This document shows positions 25,614-34,170 of a stretch of DNA of 64,000 nt, piece after piece. The first letter of the stretch is position 1, and each line of letters starts with the position of its first letter. The position numbers and the translations under genes are program-made. Under the pieces are notes generated by a model. That model did not search any database. It was not told the DNA's origin and saw only the letters and a list, made by a program, of their open reading frames with translations. The stretch comes from Actinomyces lilanjuaniae (GTDB lineage: Bacteria > Actinomycetota > Actinomycetes > Actinomycetales > Actinomycetaceae): contig NZ_CP032514.1 of the NCBI RefSeq assembly GCF_003606385.1, forward strand, positions 2,480,001 to 2,544,000. Reading direction: 5' to 3'.

Positions 25614-26393
25614 TCACCGCCCCAGGCGACGCTCCCGTCCGGTGTAGTCGCGCAGGGCGCGCAGGAAGTCGATGCGACGGAAGGCAGGCCAATTCACATC
25701 GCAGAAGTAGAACTCGGAGTGTACCGACTGCCACAGCATGAAGCCCGACAGCCGCTGCTCCCCGGAGGTACGGATGAGCAGGTCAGGGTCGGGCAGACCT
25801 CTGGTGTAGAGGTGGGCGGTGATGTCCTCCTCGCTCAGTGAGGCGGCCACATCCTCCAGACTGGCCCCCTCCTCAGCCCTCTCCCGCAGCAGGTTCCGCA
25901 CGGCATCAGCAATCTCCTGGCGCCCCCCGTAGCCGACGGCGATATTGACCTGGACCCGCCTGGCCTCCTGGGCACCACCACCCTGGGACTCGGCATCCAC
26001 CGCCTCCTGCAGGCGTAACGCCACAGACTCTGGAAGCAGCTCGACAGCGCCTACCAGGCGCAGTGTCCACCGCCCGGTGGCAGCAAGCTCCCTCACGGCC
26101 TGGACAATAATGTCCAGAAGAGGGCGGAGCTCAGCCGGGTCACGGGAGAGGTTGTCCGTGGACAACAGCCACAGGGTCACGACGCGCACCCCCGACTGCT
26201 CTGCCCAGCCGAGGAACTCCCGGATCTTGTCCGCCCCGCGCTTGTGACCGTGGGCGGTTCCAAAACCCATGGACTTCGCCCACCGGCGGTTGCCGTCAAG
26301 AATGACACCCACGTGGTGCGGGACCCGGGTCGGGTCAACCCGCGCGGCCAGACGGCGCTCGTAGAGGTTGTAGACGATGCTGTCGCCTGCCAT
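25614..26393 (-). CDS. uppS: Isoprenyl transferase (undecaprenyl/decaprenyl diphosphate synthase family)
   Basis: 259 residues. Cis-prenyltransferase blocks are clear: VGVILDGNRRWAKSMGF with catalytic D33, HKRGADKIREFLGWA, LWLLSTDNLSRDPAEL, and RTSGEQRLSGFMLW followed by SEFYFCDVNWPAF. It lengthens allylic diphosphates with IPP to make the lipid carrier for cell-wall synthesis, linking it to ispH in this window. Actinobacteria often have two such enzymes, one making short Z-chains; which one this is cannot be told. ATG 26393 follows a GGAG site; the longer frame to 26570 is not supported. Confidence 0.9.
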   Translation of the reverse strand: MAGDSIVYNLYERRLAARVDPTRVPHHVGVILDGNRRWAKSMGFGTAHGHKRGADKIREFLGWAEQSGVRVVTLWLLSTDNLSRDPAELRPLLDIIVQAVRELAATGRWTLRLVGAVELLPESVALRLQEAVDAESQGGGAQEARRVQVNIAVGYGGRQEIADAVRNLLRERAEEGASLEDVAASLSEEDITAHLYTRGLPDPDLLIRTSGEQRLSGFMLWQSVHSEFYFCDVNWPAFRRIDFLRALRDYTGRERRLGR

Positions 26394-26724
26394 ACCGCTC
26401 CTTCCGCGTGGGTGTCCTGGGACCTTCCCAGCAGCCCTCTCACCACCCCCAGAGAGGGCCCGGGGCCTCTCAGCACCCCGGTGCGGAACCTGACGGGTGC
26501 TGCCCAGGTCCAACGGTAGCGTGGACCCGCCTCCACGCGCCCCGTCATGGTCCGTGCAGTAACAGGGCACCTGTCAGGAGCCTACCGGGAGGATGTGTCA
26601 GGCACCTCGTCGCGCAACTCGCAGCAGGTCCAGGAACCTACGCTAACGTAACCTGCGTACTCGTAGCCTCGCCTGTCGGCACGGACCAGCCCAACCTGCA
26701 CCCAGGAGATCCAGGAGGACACCC

Positions 26725-27445
26725 ATGGGCGGCCCTGCAGCAAGACAGCCCCGCCGTCGGCCCCTCGCGGCGGAGACACGCGGCACCCTCAATGCCACCG
26801 CCTCGCTGCTTATCACGGTCAAGCCCCGTCTACGCGGCTGGATCCACGCCGCCACTGCTCCCCTCGCCCTGGCTGCCTGCACCGCACTGACAGTCCTCGC
26901 CCCAGGAGCGACCCTGACCTGGGCCTGCGCCGTCTACCTCACCTGCTCCCTGCTGCTGTTCACCAACTCTGGTATCTACCACATCGGCAGCGGCCACTGG
27001 TCACGACGCGTTACCGCAGTCCTGCGCCGTATTGACCACGCCAACATCTACCTGCTGATCGCCGGAACCTACACTCCCCTGTCCGTGGCACTCCTGCCCT
27101 CACCAACCGCGGCCCTGGTCCTGGGCATCGTCTGGGTCGGCGCCGTCGTCGGGACAGCCACGAACCTGGTGTGGATGAGCGCCCCCCGCTGGTTTACCAC
27201 TGCTCTCTACCTGGTGCTGGGTGGGTCGCGGTCTGGTTCCTGCCACAGTTCTGGAGCACCGGAGGCCCGGCGGTCGTGTGGCTGCTCATGGCAGGAGGGA
27301 CGATCTACACGGTAGGTGCCGTGGTGTACGCACGCAAAAGGCCCAACCCCTTCCCCGGTGGTTCGGGTTCCACGAGATCTTCCACGCCTGCACCGTGGCG
27401 GCCTGGGCCTGCCACTACACCGCCTGCCTCCTGGCTGTGCTCTGA
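26725..27445 (+). pseudogene. Hemolysin III / PAQR-family membrane protein, two frameshifts in this sequence
   Basis: Seven-helix protein of the hemolysin III (YqfA/TrhA) family. The first frame has FTNSGIYHIGSGHWSRRV and RRIDHANIYLLIAGTYTPL, the conserved Ser-His-His metal-site region. Near 27220 it shifts to WVAVWFLPQFWS...LLMAGGTIYTVGAVVYARKR, and near 27358 to WFGFHEIFHACTVAAWACHY, the conserved end with HExxH. Both shifts are repaired by one base in G/C runs, giving about 240 residues. Membrane homeostasis function is proposed for the family; cytolysis is not established. Divergent from uppS. Confidence 0.75.
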
Positions 27446-27708
27446 GCCGACCGCTCTCTCGGACACGACCACTGCAGGCGGGGATGTACCACTAGTCTCA
27501 CTTTCTGCGTCCGTGCAGGTCACAGCAGGAAATCCGGAGTCATCCAGTTGCCGTGCACTCGAGTTTCTCAGCGATCTCCCAGATTACGGCGTAGACTCGC
27601 CCCTTAAGCCCGCTTGGTCCCCGCCCAGCACGACCGAGCGTCGCTCTCGTCCCCGTGCTGCCGCCAGCGGGAGCGTGATGCCACCACCCGACCACTTCAG
27701 GAGGACGT

Positions 27709-28194
27709 ATGTCTGAGCAGACGCAGGGTACCTGGCTCACCCAGGAGGCTTTTGACCGACTGGCCGCCGAGCTGGAGCACCGTAGGACAACAGAGCGCAA
27801 GGAGATCGCCCAGCGGGTCGAGGCCGCCCGCCAGGAGGGCGACCTTCGGGAGAATGCCGGTTACCACGCAGCCCGGGAGGAGGCAGGCCTCAACGAGGCC
27901 CGCATCATCCAGCTGGAAGAGACCCTGGACAACGCCCAGATCGGCCAGGCCGCCGACGACGGAACCGTCTCCGCGGGCACCATCGTCTCGGCGAGGCTCG
28001 CCGGCAAGGACCAGGTCTTCGCCCTGGGAGGCCAGGAGATCACCGCCGACGTTCCCGACGGCGTCAAGGTGTTCTCACCGGACGCCCCGCTGGGGCAGGC
28101 ACTTATGGGGCACCGCGCTGGCGACACCGTCTCCTACGAGGCGCCCAACGGACGTACGATCTCCGCAGAGATCCTCGACGTCCGAAGGGTATGA
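27709..28194 (+). CDS. greA: Transcription elongation factor GreA
   Basis: 161 residues of normal length. N-terminal coiled coil with LTQEAFDRLAAELEHRRTTE and EGDLRENAGYHAAREEAGLN, the acidic tip that enters the RNA polymerase secondary channel to stimulate transcript cleavage; C-terminal FKBP-like domain with PLGQALMGHRAGDTVSYEAP. AGGAGG precedes the ATG. Followed by a strong hairpin at 28220-28262. Confidence 0.95.
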   Translation: MSEQTQGTWLTQEAFDRLAAELEHRRTTERKEIAQRVEAARQEGDLRENAGYHAAREEAGLNEARIIQLEETLDNAQIGQAADDGTVSAGTIVSARLAGKDQVFALGGQEITADVPDGVKVFSPDAPLGQALMGHRAGDTVSYEAPNGRTISAEILDVRRV

Positions 28195-28219
28195 GCACCG
28201 GACCCGGTGCTGCACCCCG

Positions 28220-28262
28220 CCCGGGTGCACGGGTGAGCGCCACAGCCAGCCGTGCACCCGGG
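28220..28262 (+). terminator. greA terminator hairpin
   Basis: Perfect 13-bp stem CCCGGGTGCACGG / CCGTGCACCCGGG with a 17-nt loop, 25 bp after the greA stop. No T tract follows, as is common in high-GC actinobacteria. Confidence 0.75.
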
Positions 28263-28328
28263 ACTGTGTCGCTGCTGTCACCCTGCTCCTGGTAGCGCAC
28301 AACCAACTGCGAGTCCAGGGGCTACAGT

Positions 28329-29045
28329 GTGCCTATGACTCCGGAACCAGCCCGCCCTTCCCGAAGCACCACGCTTCCCGGCCGTGAGTACCCGGTACTG
28401 CCCGATCCTGGTAACCACGTAGTACTCGGCACTCCGCTAGACGGCCCTTGGCCTGAGGAGTCCCAGGTCCTCTACCTGGCTGGTGGCTGCTTCTGGGGCG
28501 TGGAGCGCTTTCTGTGGCGGCAGGAGGGTGTGGTCTCCACAGCCGTGGGCTATATGGGCGGGACGACTCCCAACGCCACCTACCAGGAGGTGTGCACCGG
28601 CGCCACCGGGCACGCAGAGGCCGTCCGGGTCGTCTATGACCCCGCCGTCTGCGGCGAGGGTGGTCAGTCCTTGCTCAAGGTCTTCTGGGAGAACCATGAC
28701 TCCACCCAGCTCAACCGCCACGGCAACGACATCGGCACCCAGTACCGCTCTGCCGTGTGGACCACGACCCCTGCCCAGCACGCCACGGCCCTGGCACTAA
28801 GACAGGCTTTCCAGGGAGAGCTGACCCGCCTGGGCCGGGGCCGGTGCGTCACGACCATCGACCCCGCCGACCAACTGTACGCGGACTTTGGCGGGCCGTT
28901 CTACCTGGCGGAGGACTACCACCAGGGCTACCTGCACAAGAACCCTGGCGGATACTGCAACCACGGCCCGCACGGCGTGACCTGCCCGGTGGGCGTCGCT
29001 AACCTGCCTGCCCAGGTAGACGTGCTCCCGCCGCAGGCTGTTTAA
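28329..29045 (+). CDS. msrA: Peptide methionine sulfoxide reductase MsrA
   Basis: 238 residues from GTG 28329 (ATG 28335 is also possible). Catalytic site YLAGGCFWGVERFLW with C54, GYMGGTTPNATYQEVCTGAT, FWENHDSTQLNRHGNDIGTQ and YRSAVW are family blocks; the resolving Cys is probably in GGYCNHGP near the C-terminus. It repairs S-methionine sulfoxide in oxidised proteins. It has a roughly 45-residue N-terminal extension as in many actinobacterial MsrA proteins. A 76-bp repeat with a hairpin follows 29 bp downstream. Confidence 0.95.
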   Translation: MPMTPEPARPSRSTTLPGREYPVLPDPGNHVVLGTPLDGPWPEESQVLYLAGGCFWGVERFLWRQEGVVSTAVGYMGGTTPNATYQEVCTGATGHAEAVRVVYDPAVCGEGGQSLLKVFWENHDSTQLNRHGNDIGTQYRSAVWTTTPAQHATALALRQAFQGELTRLGRGRCVTTIDPADQLYADFGGPFYLAEDYHQGYLHKNPGGYCNHGPHGVTCPVGVANLPAQVDVLPPQAV

Positions 29046-29074
29046 GGCTGCCTAGACGATACCTCCCTCTGCGC

Positions 29075-29150
29075 GCAGCCGCACCTCCCGGGCAACAAAA
29101 ACGTCATAGGGCAACCTGGCACCGTGTTGTCCTATGACGTTTCCGTTGCC
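29075..29150. repeat. Left 76-bp direct repeat with palindromic core flanking the AbiEi-like gene
   Basis: Identical to 30300-30375 except for one base. The first 16 bp (GCAGCCGCACCTCCCG) are unpaired; the remaining 60 bp (29091-29150) form an imperfect palindrome with about 25-bp arms, GGCAACAAAAACGTCATAGG... and its complement, around CTGGCACCGT. It lies between convergent msrA and the AbiEi-like gene and probably also terminates both. Confidence 0.85.
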
Positions 29151-29159
29151 GGGGCCTGA

Positions 29160-30143
29160 CTACCATCGCTTAGCCACAGGAACGACCCCGATCCCGGCAA
29201 GCCGTTGACACATTTGTCTCCCACCATCACTCCATGCGTGCATCCACGTCCACCGCGCTACCCCCAGCCCCTCAGCACGGATAGCGTCCTCCCGAAGCTT
29301 CTCGTTCCAGAGGACATCCTCCGGATCTGCCCCGAAAGAGGTCGAGCGGTACTTGACGCGACCATCGAACTCGCCCGCAGCCTGGATGCCGGGCCAGAAG
29401 TAGTCCAGCACGTACCTCTGCCCAGCTGCGTGCACGGTAACCTGCAGCTCAGGCTGGGGCAACATATTCTCCCACACACGCACTCGGGACATAGACTCAC
29501 CAGGGGACTCGGAGCGGCCATCAGCCAGGTGTACCGCGCACCGGGCGCGTGCCGCCCCGTAAGAGCCTGCGGGAAGACGTTCCAACGCCGCCCTGAGGTT
29601 CTTGGGGCCGCACATACCCTGGTTCAGGGCCGCGTCCATAGCAGCGACTCCCGCCATGACCCCATGCCATCGAGCAAGATCAACCAAGGTGTCCGGGAGC
29701 ACGGCTACCGCCTGGTCGCCCACACGCACTACATCGACCTCCTCACGGGCTAGATGACGACGTAGCAGGGAGGTGTACGCCCGCCCTCGACGCCTGACTA
29801 TCACGTCGACCCGTCGCGGCGCTGCTCCGACTAGGGGGAGCCCATAAGCAACAACAGCCGAAGCCCCCGACAGGACAAGGTCAGATCCGTACCTGCGCCG
29901 GGCCGCAGCGATGAGGAAGCGCTGTCGATCCTGCGGTGCTGCGATCTGCCAGGCTCCGCGCGGGGCGTAGACACCGGAGGCGACACGTATCCAGTCATCG
30001 CTGAGGTCCGGCCGAGCGCAGGGGCAGCCGTCCAGGCCAAGGTCACGTCGCAGCAGCGGCACAAGCCGAGCCTCGCCCCGCTCGGGTACCCCGGTAGTCG
30101 GCTCGGTCGCAGCCGGTAGACGGCGGTGCTGAGAAGCAGTCAT
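29160..30143 (-). CDS. AbiEi-like / DUF559-like protein flanked by direct repeats
   Basis: 327 residues. The middle (LVLSGASAVVAYGLPLVGAA, RRVDVIVRRR, DTLVDLARWHGVMAGVAAMD) has the layout of AbiEi-type antitoxin proteins of type IV systems. The C-terminal part (RYVLDYFWPGIQAAGEFDGR, VKY, then DVLWNEKLREDAIRAEG) resembles the DUF559/Vsr-like nuclease-fold domain often fused to it in actinobacteria; E and D of GEFDG could be catalytic. No AbiEii nucleotidyltransferase toxin lies next to it, so it is not a standard pair. The frame stays open to 30347, but ATG 30143 is preferred because the extension would run through the right-hand repeat. Function unknown; confidence in the family is moderate. 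Confidence 0.65.
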   Translation of the reverse strand: MTASQHRRLPAATEPTTGVPERGEARLVPLLRRDLGLDGCPCARPDLSDDWIRVASGVYAPRGAWQIAAPQDRQRFLIAAARRRYGSDLVLSGASAVVAYGLPLVGAAPRRVDVIVRRRGRAYTSLLRRHLAREEVDVVRVGDQAVAVLPDTLVDLARWHGVMAGVAAMDAALNQGMCGPKNLRAALERLPAGSYGAARARCAVHLADGRSESPGESMSRVRVWENMLPQPELQVTVHAAGQRYVLDYFWPGIQAAGEFDGRVKYRSTSFGADPEDVLWNEKLREDAIRAEGLGVARWTWMHAWSDGGRQMCQRLAGIGVVPVAKRW

Positions 30144-30299
30144 ATACGCATGCTGCAACCACCCCGAAGCGAACGCGCAGCGCGGTCCAGGCGCTGTGGA
30201 GAGAAGACGCGTTCCGAACACATGTGGAGAGGAGGCATCTTCCCGGACTCGGCTAACGGCCTGCTCTTCTCTCTTCTGCCACTCCGCCACGCCGTGGCT

Positions 30300-30375
30300 G
30301 CAGCCGCACCTCCCGGGCAACAAAAACGTCATAGGACAACCTGGCACCGTGTTGTCCTATGACGTTTCCGTTGCC
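30300..30375. repeat. Right 76-bp direct repeat with palindromic core
   Basis: Mate of 29075-29150 with one difference (A instead of G in the left arm), making the hairpin slightly more perfect. It lies upstream of the AbiEi-like gene and 33 bp from the 3' end of the ABC-class ATPase gene, where it may act as terminator. Same core family as 7682-7740 and 51716-51773. Confidence 0.85.
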
Positions 30376-30407
30376 TGAACCGACCTGCGCACCTGGGACC
30401 AGACGGC

Positions 30408-32390
30408 TCAGGCCAGCTCCAGACCCCGGTAGCGGCTGACGACAGCCGCGACATCCACCATCCGAGGACGTACCAGAAAGGCTGGCCGGTCCCAGGGACC
30501 CTGGGCAAAGGCATCCAGGCTCTCGTCGTCCAGCAGCGCCTCCAGGTCCCGGAGGCACTCGTCCAGCGAGGACTCCCCGTCAAAGCGCTGCTCCAGCAGT
30601 GCCCGCAGGGCGTAGGCCAGCGCCTCGGCCTGCCCCGGGTCCACGACACCGGCCACATCGGAGATATCGATCTCCTCACGGTCCAGGACCACAGCCCGGG
30701 TGCCCAGCGCCCGCGTGCGCGAGGGCCCCCGCCTGGTTCGCGGCGGAGCAGGACGCGGAAGCCGCGCCGTTGGGGCAGGGAAGTCCTCCAGGGCAGTCAG
30801 GGCACGAGGCTGGTCGGCCGCCACCTGCCGCGCCTGGTCGGTGGCGTCACGCAGGTGGTAGGAGTCCATAAGCAGGACCCGGTCGGCCACGTCCAGGTAG
30901 TCCCCGGACCCACCCATGACCATGACCGTGGAGACCCCGCGCGATCGGGCCAGCGCCCCGATACGGTCCACCAGGGGCGTAATGGGTTCGCGCTCGTCAG
31001 CGACAAGCCGACGCATGCGAGAGTCCCGGATCAGCAGGTTGGTGGCAGAGGTGTCCTCGTCCAGCAGCAAGACGCCCGCCCCGGCCTCAAGCGCCTCGAC
31101 GATGGAGGCTGCCTGGGAGGTGGAGCCCGAGGCGTTGCGCGTGGTGAAGGAGACGGTGTCGCGCCCGCCGGGCAGGTGGGAGATGAACGGGCTGAGGTCC
31201 ACCCCGGTCACCGCACGGCCGTCGGCGGCACGGACCTTGACCGCGTCGGGAAGAGTAGCCACGAGCTCGCGCCCGTCCCCGGGCACGTGCGGGTAGACTC
31301 CACGCTCCACCGCCCCCAGGAGGGTGGACTTACCGTGGTAGCCACCACCGACGACCAGGGTCACCCCGGCCCCGACGACGGCTCCGCGCACCGTCCCGGC
31401 GTGCGGCAGCTCGACCGTGGCAGCCAGGGAGTCCGGGGCAGCCAGGGGAACGCCCTCAGCCAGGGGCTCGTCACTGACTCCGGAGCGACGTGGCAGGACG
31501 GAGCCGTCGGCCAGGAAAGCCACCCAGCCCTGCTGCCGCACGACCTCCGTCAGGGCGCGGTGGTCCTCCAAGGCGGCAACGTGGGCGAGCAGGCGCTGCG
31601 CCCTCTCCCCACTCAGGTCCAGGGCTGTCTCCAGCTCGCGCACCAGGTCGCGCCCCACGATCCGGGAGGCAGCCTGCCCCTGGATGGAACGCCCCTGCGC
31701 CGGCAGAGCGATGCGGGCGCGCACCTCAATGGTCCATCCAGCCGCCGCAGAAGAGTCCTCACCACGCGCCATGCCTGAATCCACTGCGTCAGCCCCGGCG
31801 TCGGCCCCGAAGCCCCGGCGCAGGACGACGCTGGAGCGTTCCAGGATCTCCTGGCCGGGAGCCGCGATCGACAGGTCGGTACCGCGGAAGCAGGCGTGCA
31901 GCTCCCGGGTAAGGAAGTCGCTCACGGCCAGACGCCGGTCGGCAGTGGTCAGCAGCCCCTCGTCCTCAAGCAGGGCCAGCGCAGGCAGGTCCGCTGGCAC
32001 GTCCACGTGGACCCGCGTGGGTGGAGCGAAGGGATCAGGCTGGACCTTGTCGACGTGGAGGACCCAGCCCCCAGGCGCCTCGTAGCGCCCCACAATGGCC
32101 TTGTACGCGGCGTAGGAACGGCCGTCCAGGGCACGGAGGTGGCCCACGAGGTCCGTCAGAAGACCGTCACGCGGCTCATCACGGTCACGGCGACCACCCT
32201 GGCGGTCACCCCGGTAATCACGGTAATCACGGTAATCACGGTAATCACGGTAATCACGGTAGCCGCCGTGACCGCGTCCGTCCCGGCGGTCATAGCCACG
32301 GCTGTCACGGTATCCCTGACGGGAGCGGCCCCCGTCCCTGCGCTCACTTCTGCCACTTGGCCTGCCCCGGTACCCCTCGCGCTCACTCAT
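30408..32390 (-). CDS. Predicted ATPase of the ABC class (COG3044 type)
   Basis: 660 residues. An Arg/Asp/Gly/Tyr-rich N-terminus of about 70 residues, containing five tandem RDY units, precedes a domain with LRALDGRSYAAYKAIVGRYE and DPFAPPTRVHVDVPAD, the start of the COG3044 family. The P-loop is GGGYHGKSTLL, followed by VYPHVPGDGREL, GRDTVSFTTRNASGSTSQAA and Walker B VLLLDEDTSATNLLIRD. These soluble ATPases are widespread and uncharacterised; RNA or nucleotide metabolism has been guessed. The N-terminus looks disordered and nucleic-acid-binding-like. It is single-gene, between the repeat at 30300 and lysG. Confidence 0.8.
   Translation of the reverse strand: MSEREGYRGRPSGRSERRDGGRSRQGYRDSRGYDRRDGRGHGGYRDYRDYRDYRDYRDYRGDRQGGRRDRDEPRDGLLTDLVGHLRALDGRSYAAYKAIVGRYEAPGGWVLHVDKVQPDPFAPPTRVHVDVPADLPALALLEDEGLLTTADRRLAVSDFLTRELHACFRGTDLSIAAPGQEILERSSVVLRRGFGADAGADAVDSGMARGEDSSAAAGWTIEVRARIALPAQGRSIQGQAASRIVGRDLVRELETALDLSGERAQRLLAHVAALEDHRALTEVVRQQGWVAFLADGSVLPRRSGVSDEPLAEGVPLAAPDSLAATVELPHAGTVRGAVVGAGVTLVVGGGYHGKSTLLGAVERGVYPHVPGDGRELVATLPDAVKVRAADGRAVTGVDLSPFISHLPGGRDTVSFTTRNASGSTSQAASIVEALEAGAGVLLLDEDTSATNLLIRDSRMRRLVADEREPITPLVDRIGALARSRGVSTVMVMGGSGDYLDVADRVLLMDSYHLRDATDQARQVAADQPRALTALEDFPAPTARLPRPAPPRTRRGPSRTRALGTRAVVLDREEIDISDVAGVVDPGQAEALAYALRALLEQRFDGESSLDECLRDLEALLDDESLDAFAQGPWDRPAFLVRPRMVDVAAVVSRYRGLELA
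32212..32256 (-). repeat. Five 9-bp tandem repeats encoding RDY units
   Basis: CGGTAATCA is repeated five times without change at 32212-32256, inside the ABC-class ATPase gene, giving RDYRDYRDYRDYRDY on the minus strand. The units are in frame, so copy number changes would alter only tail length. The repeat is AT-richer than its surroundings. Confidence 0.9.
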
Positions 32391-32579
32391 ACCCGCACCC
32401 TACCTGCGCGCCAAACCTGCACCTGCGAGGACATCCTGAGAGGACATGACGCGCACTTGCCCGTACTTGCCGCACATCGTCAGACTTCTGCCCGGCCCAG
32501 GTGACCAACGAGCCAGCGCCCCTGCGCAGGTCCAAGTCACCCCATGCGCCAAAGCGAGGCCGAAGATTGCATCACAGTC

Positions 32580-33497
32580 TCAGGCTGAGGCGTCGAAGGC
32601 TCTGTGGACAGCATCAGTGAGACGGTCCAGGAGGGCTGAGCGCAGGCGCCATCGGTACCAGGTCAGCTCGCGTCCCACCGGTACCAGCCCCGGGACAGGC
32701 ACCAGACCGGGGTTGCGTGCCGCCTGGGACCGAGTCAGGAGTCCCCAGCCCATGCCTGCCAGGAGCGCCTGGGTGTAGGCCTCCGCCCCGGGCACGTTCG
32801 GCCCGGGAAGGCCCGGCGGCAGCCCCGATGCCTCTAGCACCAGGTCCTCCAGGTCGTCGACCGCGTCGAAGCGCAGGACAGGAAGCCGTGACAGGCGCGA
32901 TTCCTCCGACCCGTCCGGAACGCCACAGCCTCCGCCCCTGTCCAGACCCACCCCCTCCAGGAGAGCGGGTACGGCTACCGGGAGATAGGACACCTTGCCC
33001 AGGGGCTCGCTGCGGCACCCTGCCACGGGCCCGGAGCCTGCCGAGACGGCCGCCATGACACTGCCGTCTCTCAGGAGCTCGGCTGTGCGCCCCTCGTGAG
33101 CAGCTACCAGCCGCAGCCGCACGTCGGACCACCGGGCAGCCTCAGTGAAGACCGCCGGAAACCACGTCGCCAGCGAGTCCTCGTTGACAGCCACAGGCAG
33201 CTCGACGGGTCCTTCTCCCCGCCCTCCCGGGTCCCCCGCCTCAGCCTCCAGCCCCAGCTCTGTGGTCATCTCCCCGGCCAGAAGCTGTTGCTGGCGCGCG
33301 TAGCGCAGGACTGTCGCACCCGTCTCAGTGACCGTCGACGGCGCACCTCGACGTAGGAGTACCCGACCCAGCCCAGACTCCAGTGCCCGAATGCGCTGGG
33401 ACACCGCCGAGGTGGACACTCCCAGGCAACTTGCCGCACGGTCGAAGGAACCGGTGTCCGCCACGGCTACGAGGGCCGCCATCTGGTCCGGGTGCAT
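32580..33497 (-). CDS. lysG: LysR-family regulator of the LysG/ArgP type
   Basis: 305 residues. N-terminal winged helix MHPDQMAALVAVADTGSFDR, AASCLGVSTSAVSQRIRALE is diagnostic for LysG/ArgP. The effector domain follows (LPVAVNEDSLATWFPAVFTE). These proteins sense lysine/arginine and switch on an amino-acid exporter; the divergent lysE gene 70 bp away fits exactly. ATG 33497 is the family start; a GTG at 33512 would add five residues. The short spacer contains GATA-N7-TATC around 33513-33531, a possible binding site. Confidence 0.85.
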   Translation of the reverse strand: MHPDQMAALVAVADTGSFDRAASCLGVSTSAVSQRIRALESGLGRVLLRRGAPSTVTETGATVLRYARQQQLLAGEMTTELGLEAEAGDPGGRGEGPVELPVAVNEDSLATWFPAVFTEAARWSDVRLRLVAAHEGRTAELLRDGSVMAAVSAGSGPVAGCRSEPLGKVSYLPVAVPALLEGVGLDRGGGCGVPDGSEESRLSRLPVLRFDAVDDLEDLVLEASGLPPGLPGPNVPGAEAYTQALLAGMGWGLLTRSQAARNPGLVPVPGLVPVGRELTWYRWRLRSALLDRLTDAVHRAFDASA

Positions 33498-33567
33498 GAA
33501 GACGTTCTTCACGATATGAAGACTATCGCGCTTGGCTTCACTTCGTCGAGACTCTAGCGTCGTTCCC

Positions 33568-34170
33568 ATGGATCTCATCTCCCCCGCCCTCACCGGCTTC
33601 GGTACCGGTCTGGGCCTCATCGTCGCCATCGGCGCCCAGAACGCCTGGATCCTGCGCCAGGGCGTGCGCCGTGAGCACATCGGCCTGGTTATCACGATCT
33701 GCACCGCATCCGACGTGGTCCTCATCCTCGTCGGCACCGGCGCGGTGAACGCGGTGTCCTCCATGGCTCCCTGGGTGCTGGAGGTGCTGCGGTGGGGCGG
33801 AGTGGTCTATCTGCTGGGCTTCGCTCTTACCTCCTTCCGCTCCGCCCTCAGGCCCTCCAGCCTCGAGGCCGACACGACCAGGCCCGCCACCTCGGTCGCG
33901 GTGACGACGCTGGCACTGACCTGGCTCAATCCTCACGTCTACCTGGACACCGTCCTCATGATGGGCTCGGTGACCAACCAGTTCGGCCCAGCCCGGTGGG
34001 TAGCCGCCGCAGGCGGGATCGCGGCCTCGGCGGTGTGGTTCACCGGGCTAGGACTGGGTGCGCGCGCCTTGTCTCGGCCCCTGACCCGGCCCGCGACCTG
34101 GCGGGTGCTGGACGTCCTCGTGGGGGTTGTCATGGTCACGGTGGCTGTGCATCTGGTCGCAGCAGGGTAG
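33568..34170 (+). CDS. lysE: LysE/ArgO-family amino-acid exporter
   Basis: 200 residues, six hydrophobic segments. The N-terminal FGTGLGLIVAIGAQNAWILR, QGVRREH block and the mid segment ALTWLNPHVYLDTVLMMGSV are diagnostic of LysE/ArgO. It should export lysine and/or arginine when the cell pool is high, under control of the divergent LysG-like regulator. Upstream in-frame codons from 33532 are excluded because they overlap the regulator's control region. Confidence 0.9.
   Translation: MDLISPALTGFGTGLGLIVAIGAQNAWILRQGVRREHIGLVITICTASDVVLILVGTGAVNAVSSMAPWVLEVLRWGGVVYLLGFALTSFRSALRPSSLEADTTRPATSVAVTTLALTWLNPHVYLDTVLMMGSVTNQFGPARWVAAAGGIAASAVWFTGLGLGARALSRPLTRPATWRVLDVLVGVVMVTVAVHLVAAG

Noticed and set aside
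29160..30347. Longer form of the AbiEi-like protein starting at 30347
   Set aside because: The extra 68 codons run through the right 76-bp repeat hairpin and lack a ribosome binding site.
32212..32256. CRISPR-like array of short repeats
   Set aside because: Units are 9 bp without spacers and encode RDY triplets in frame.
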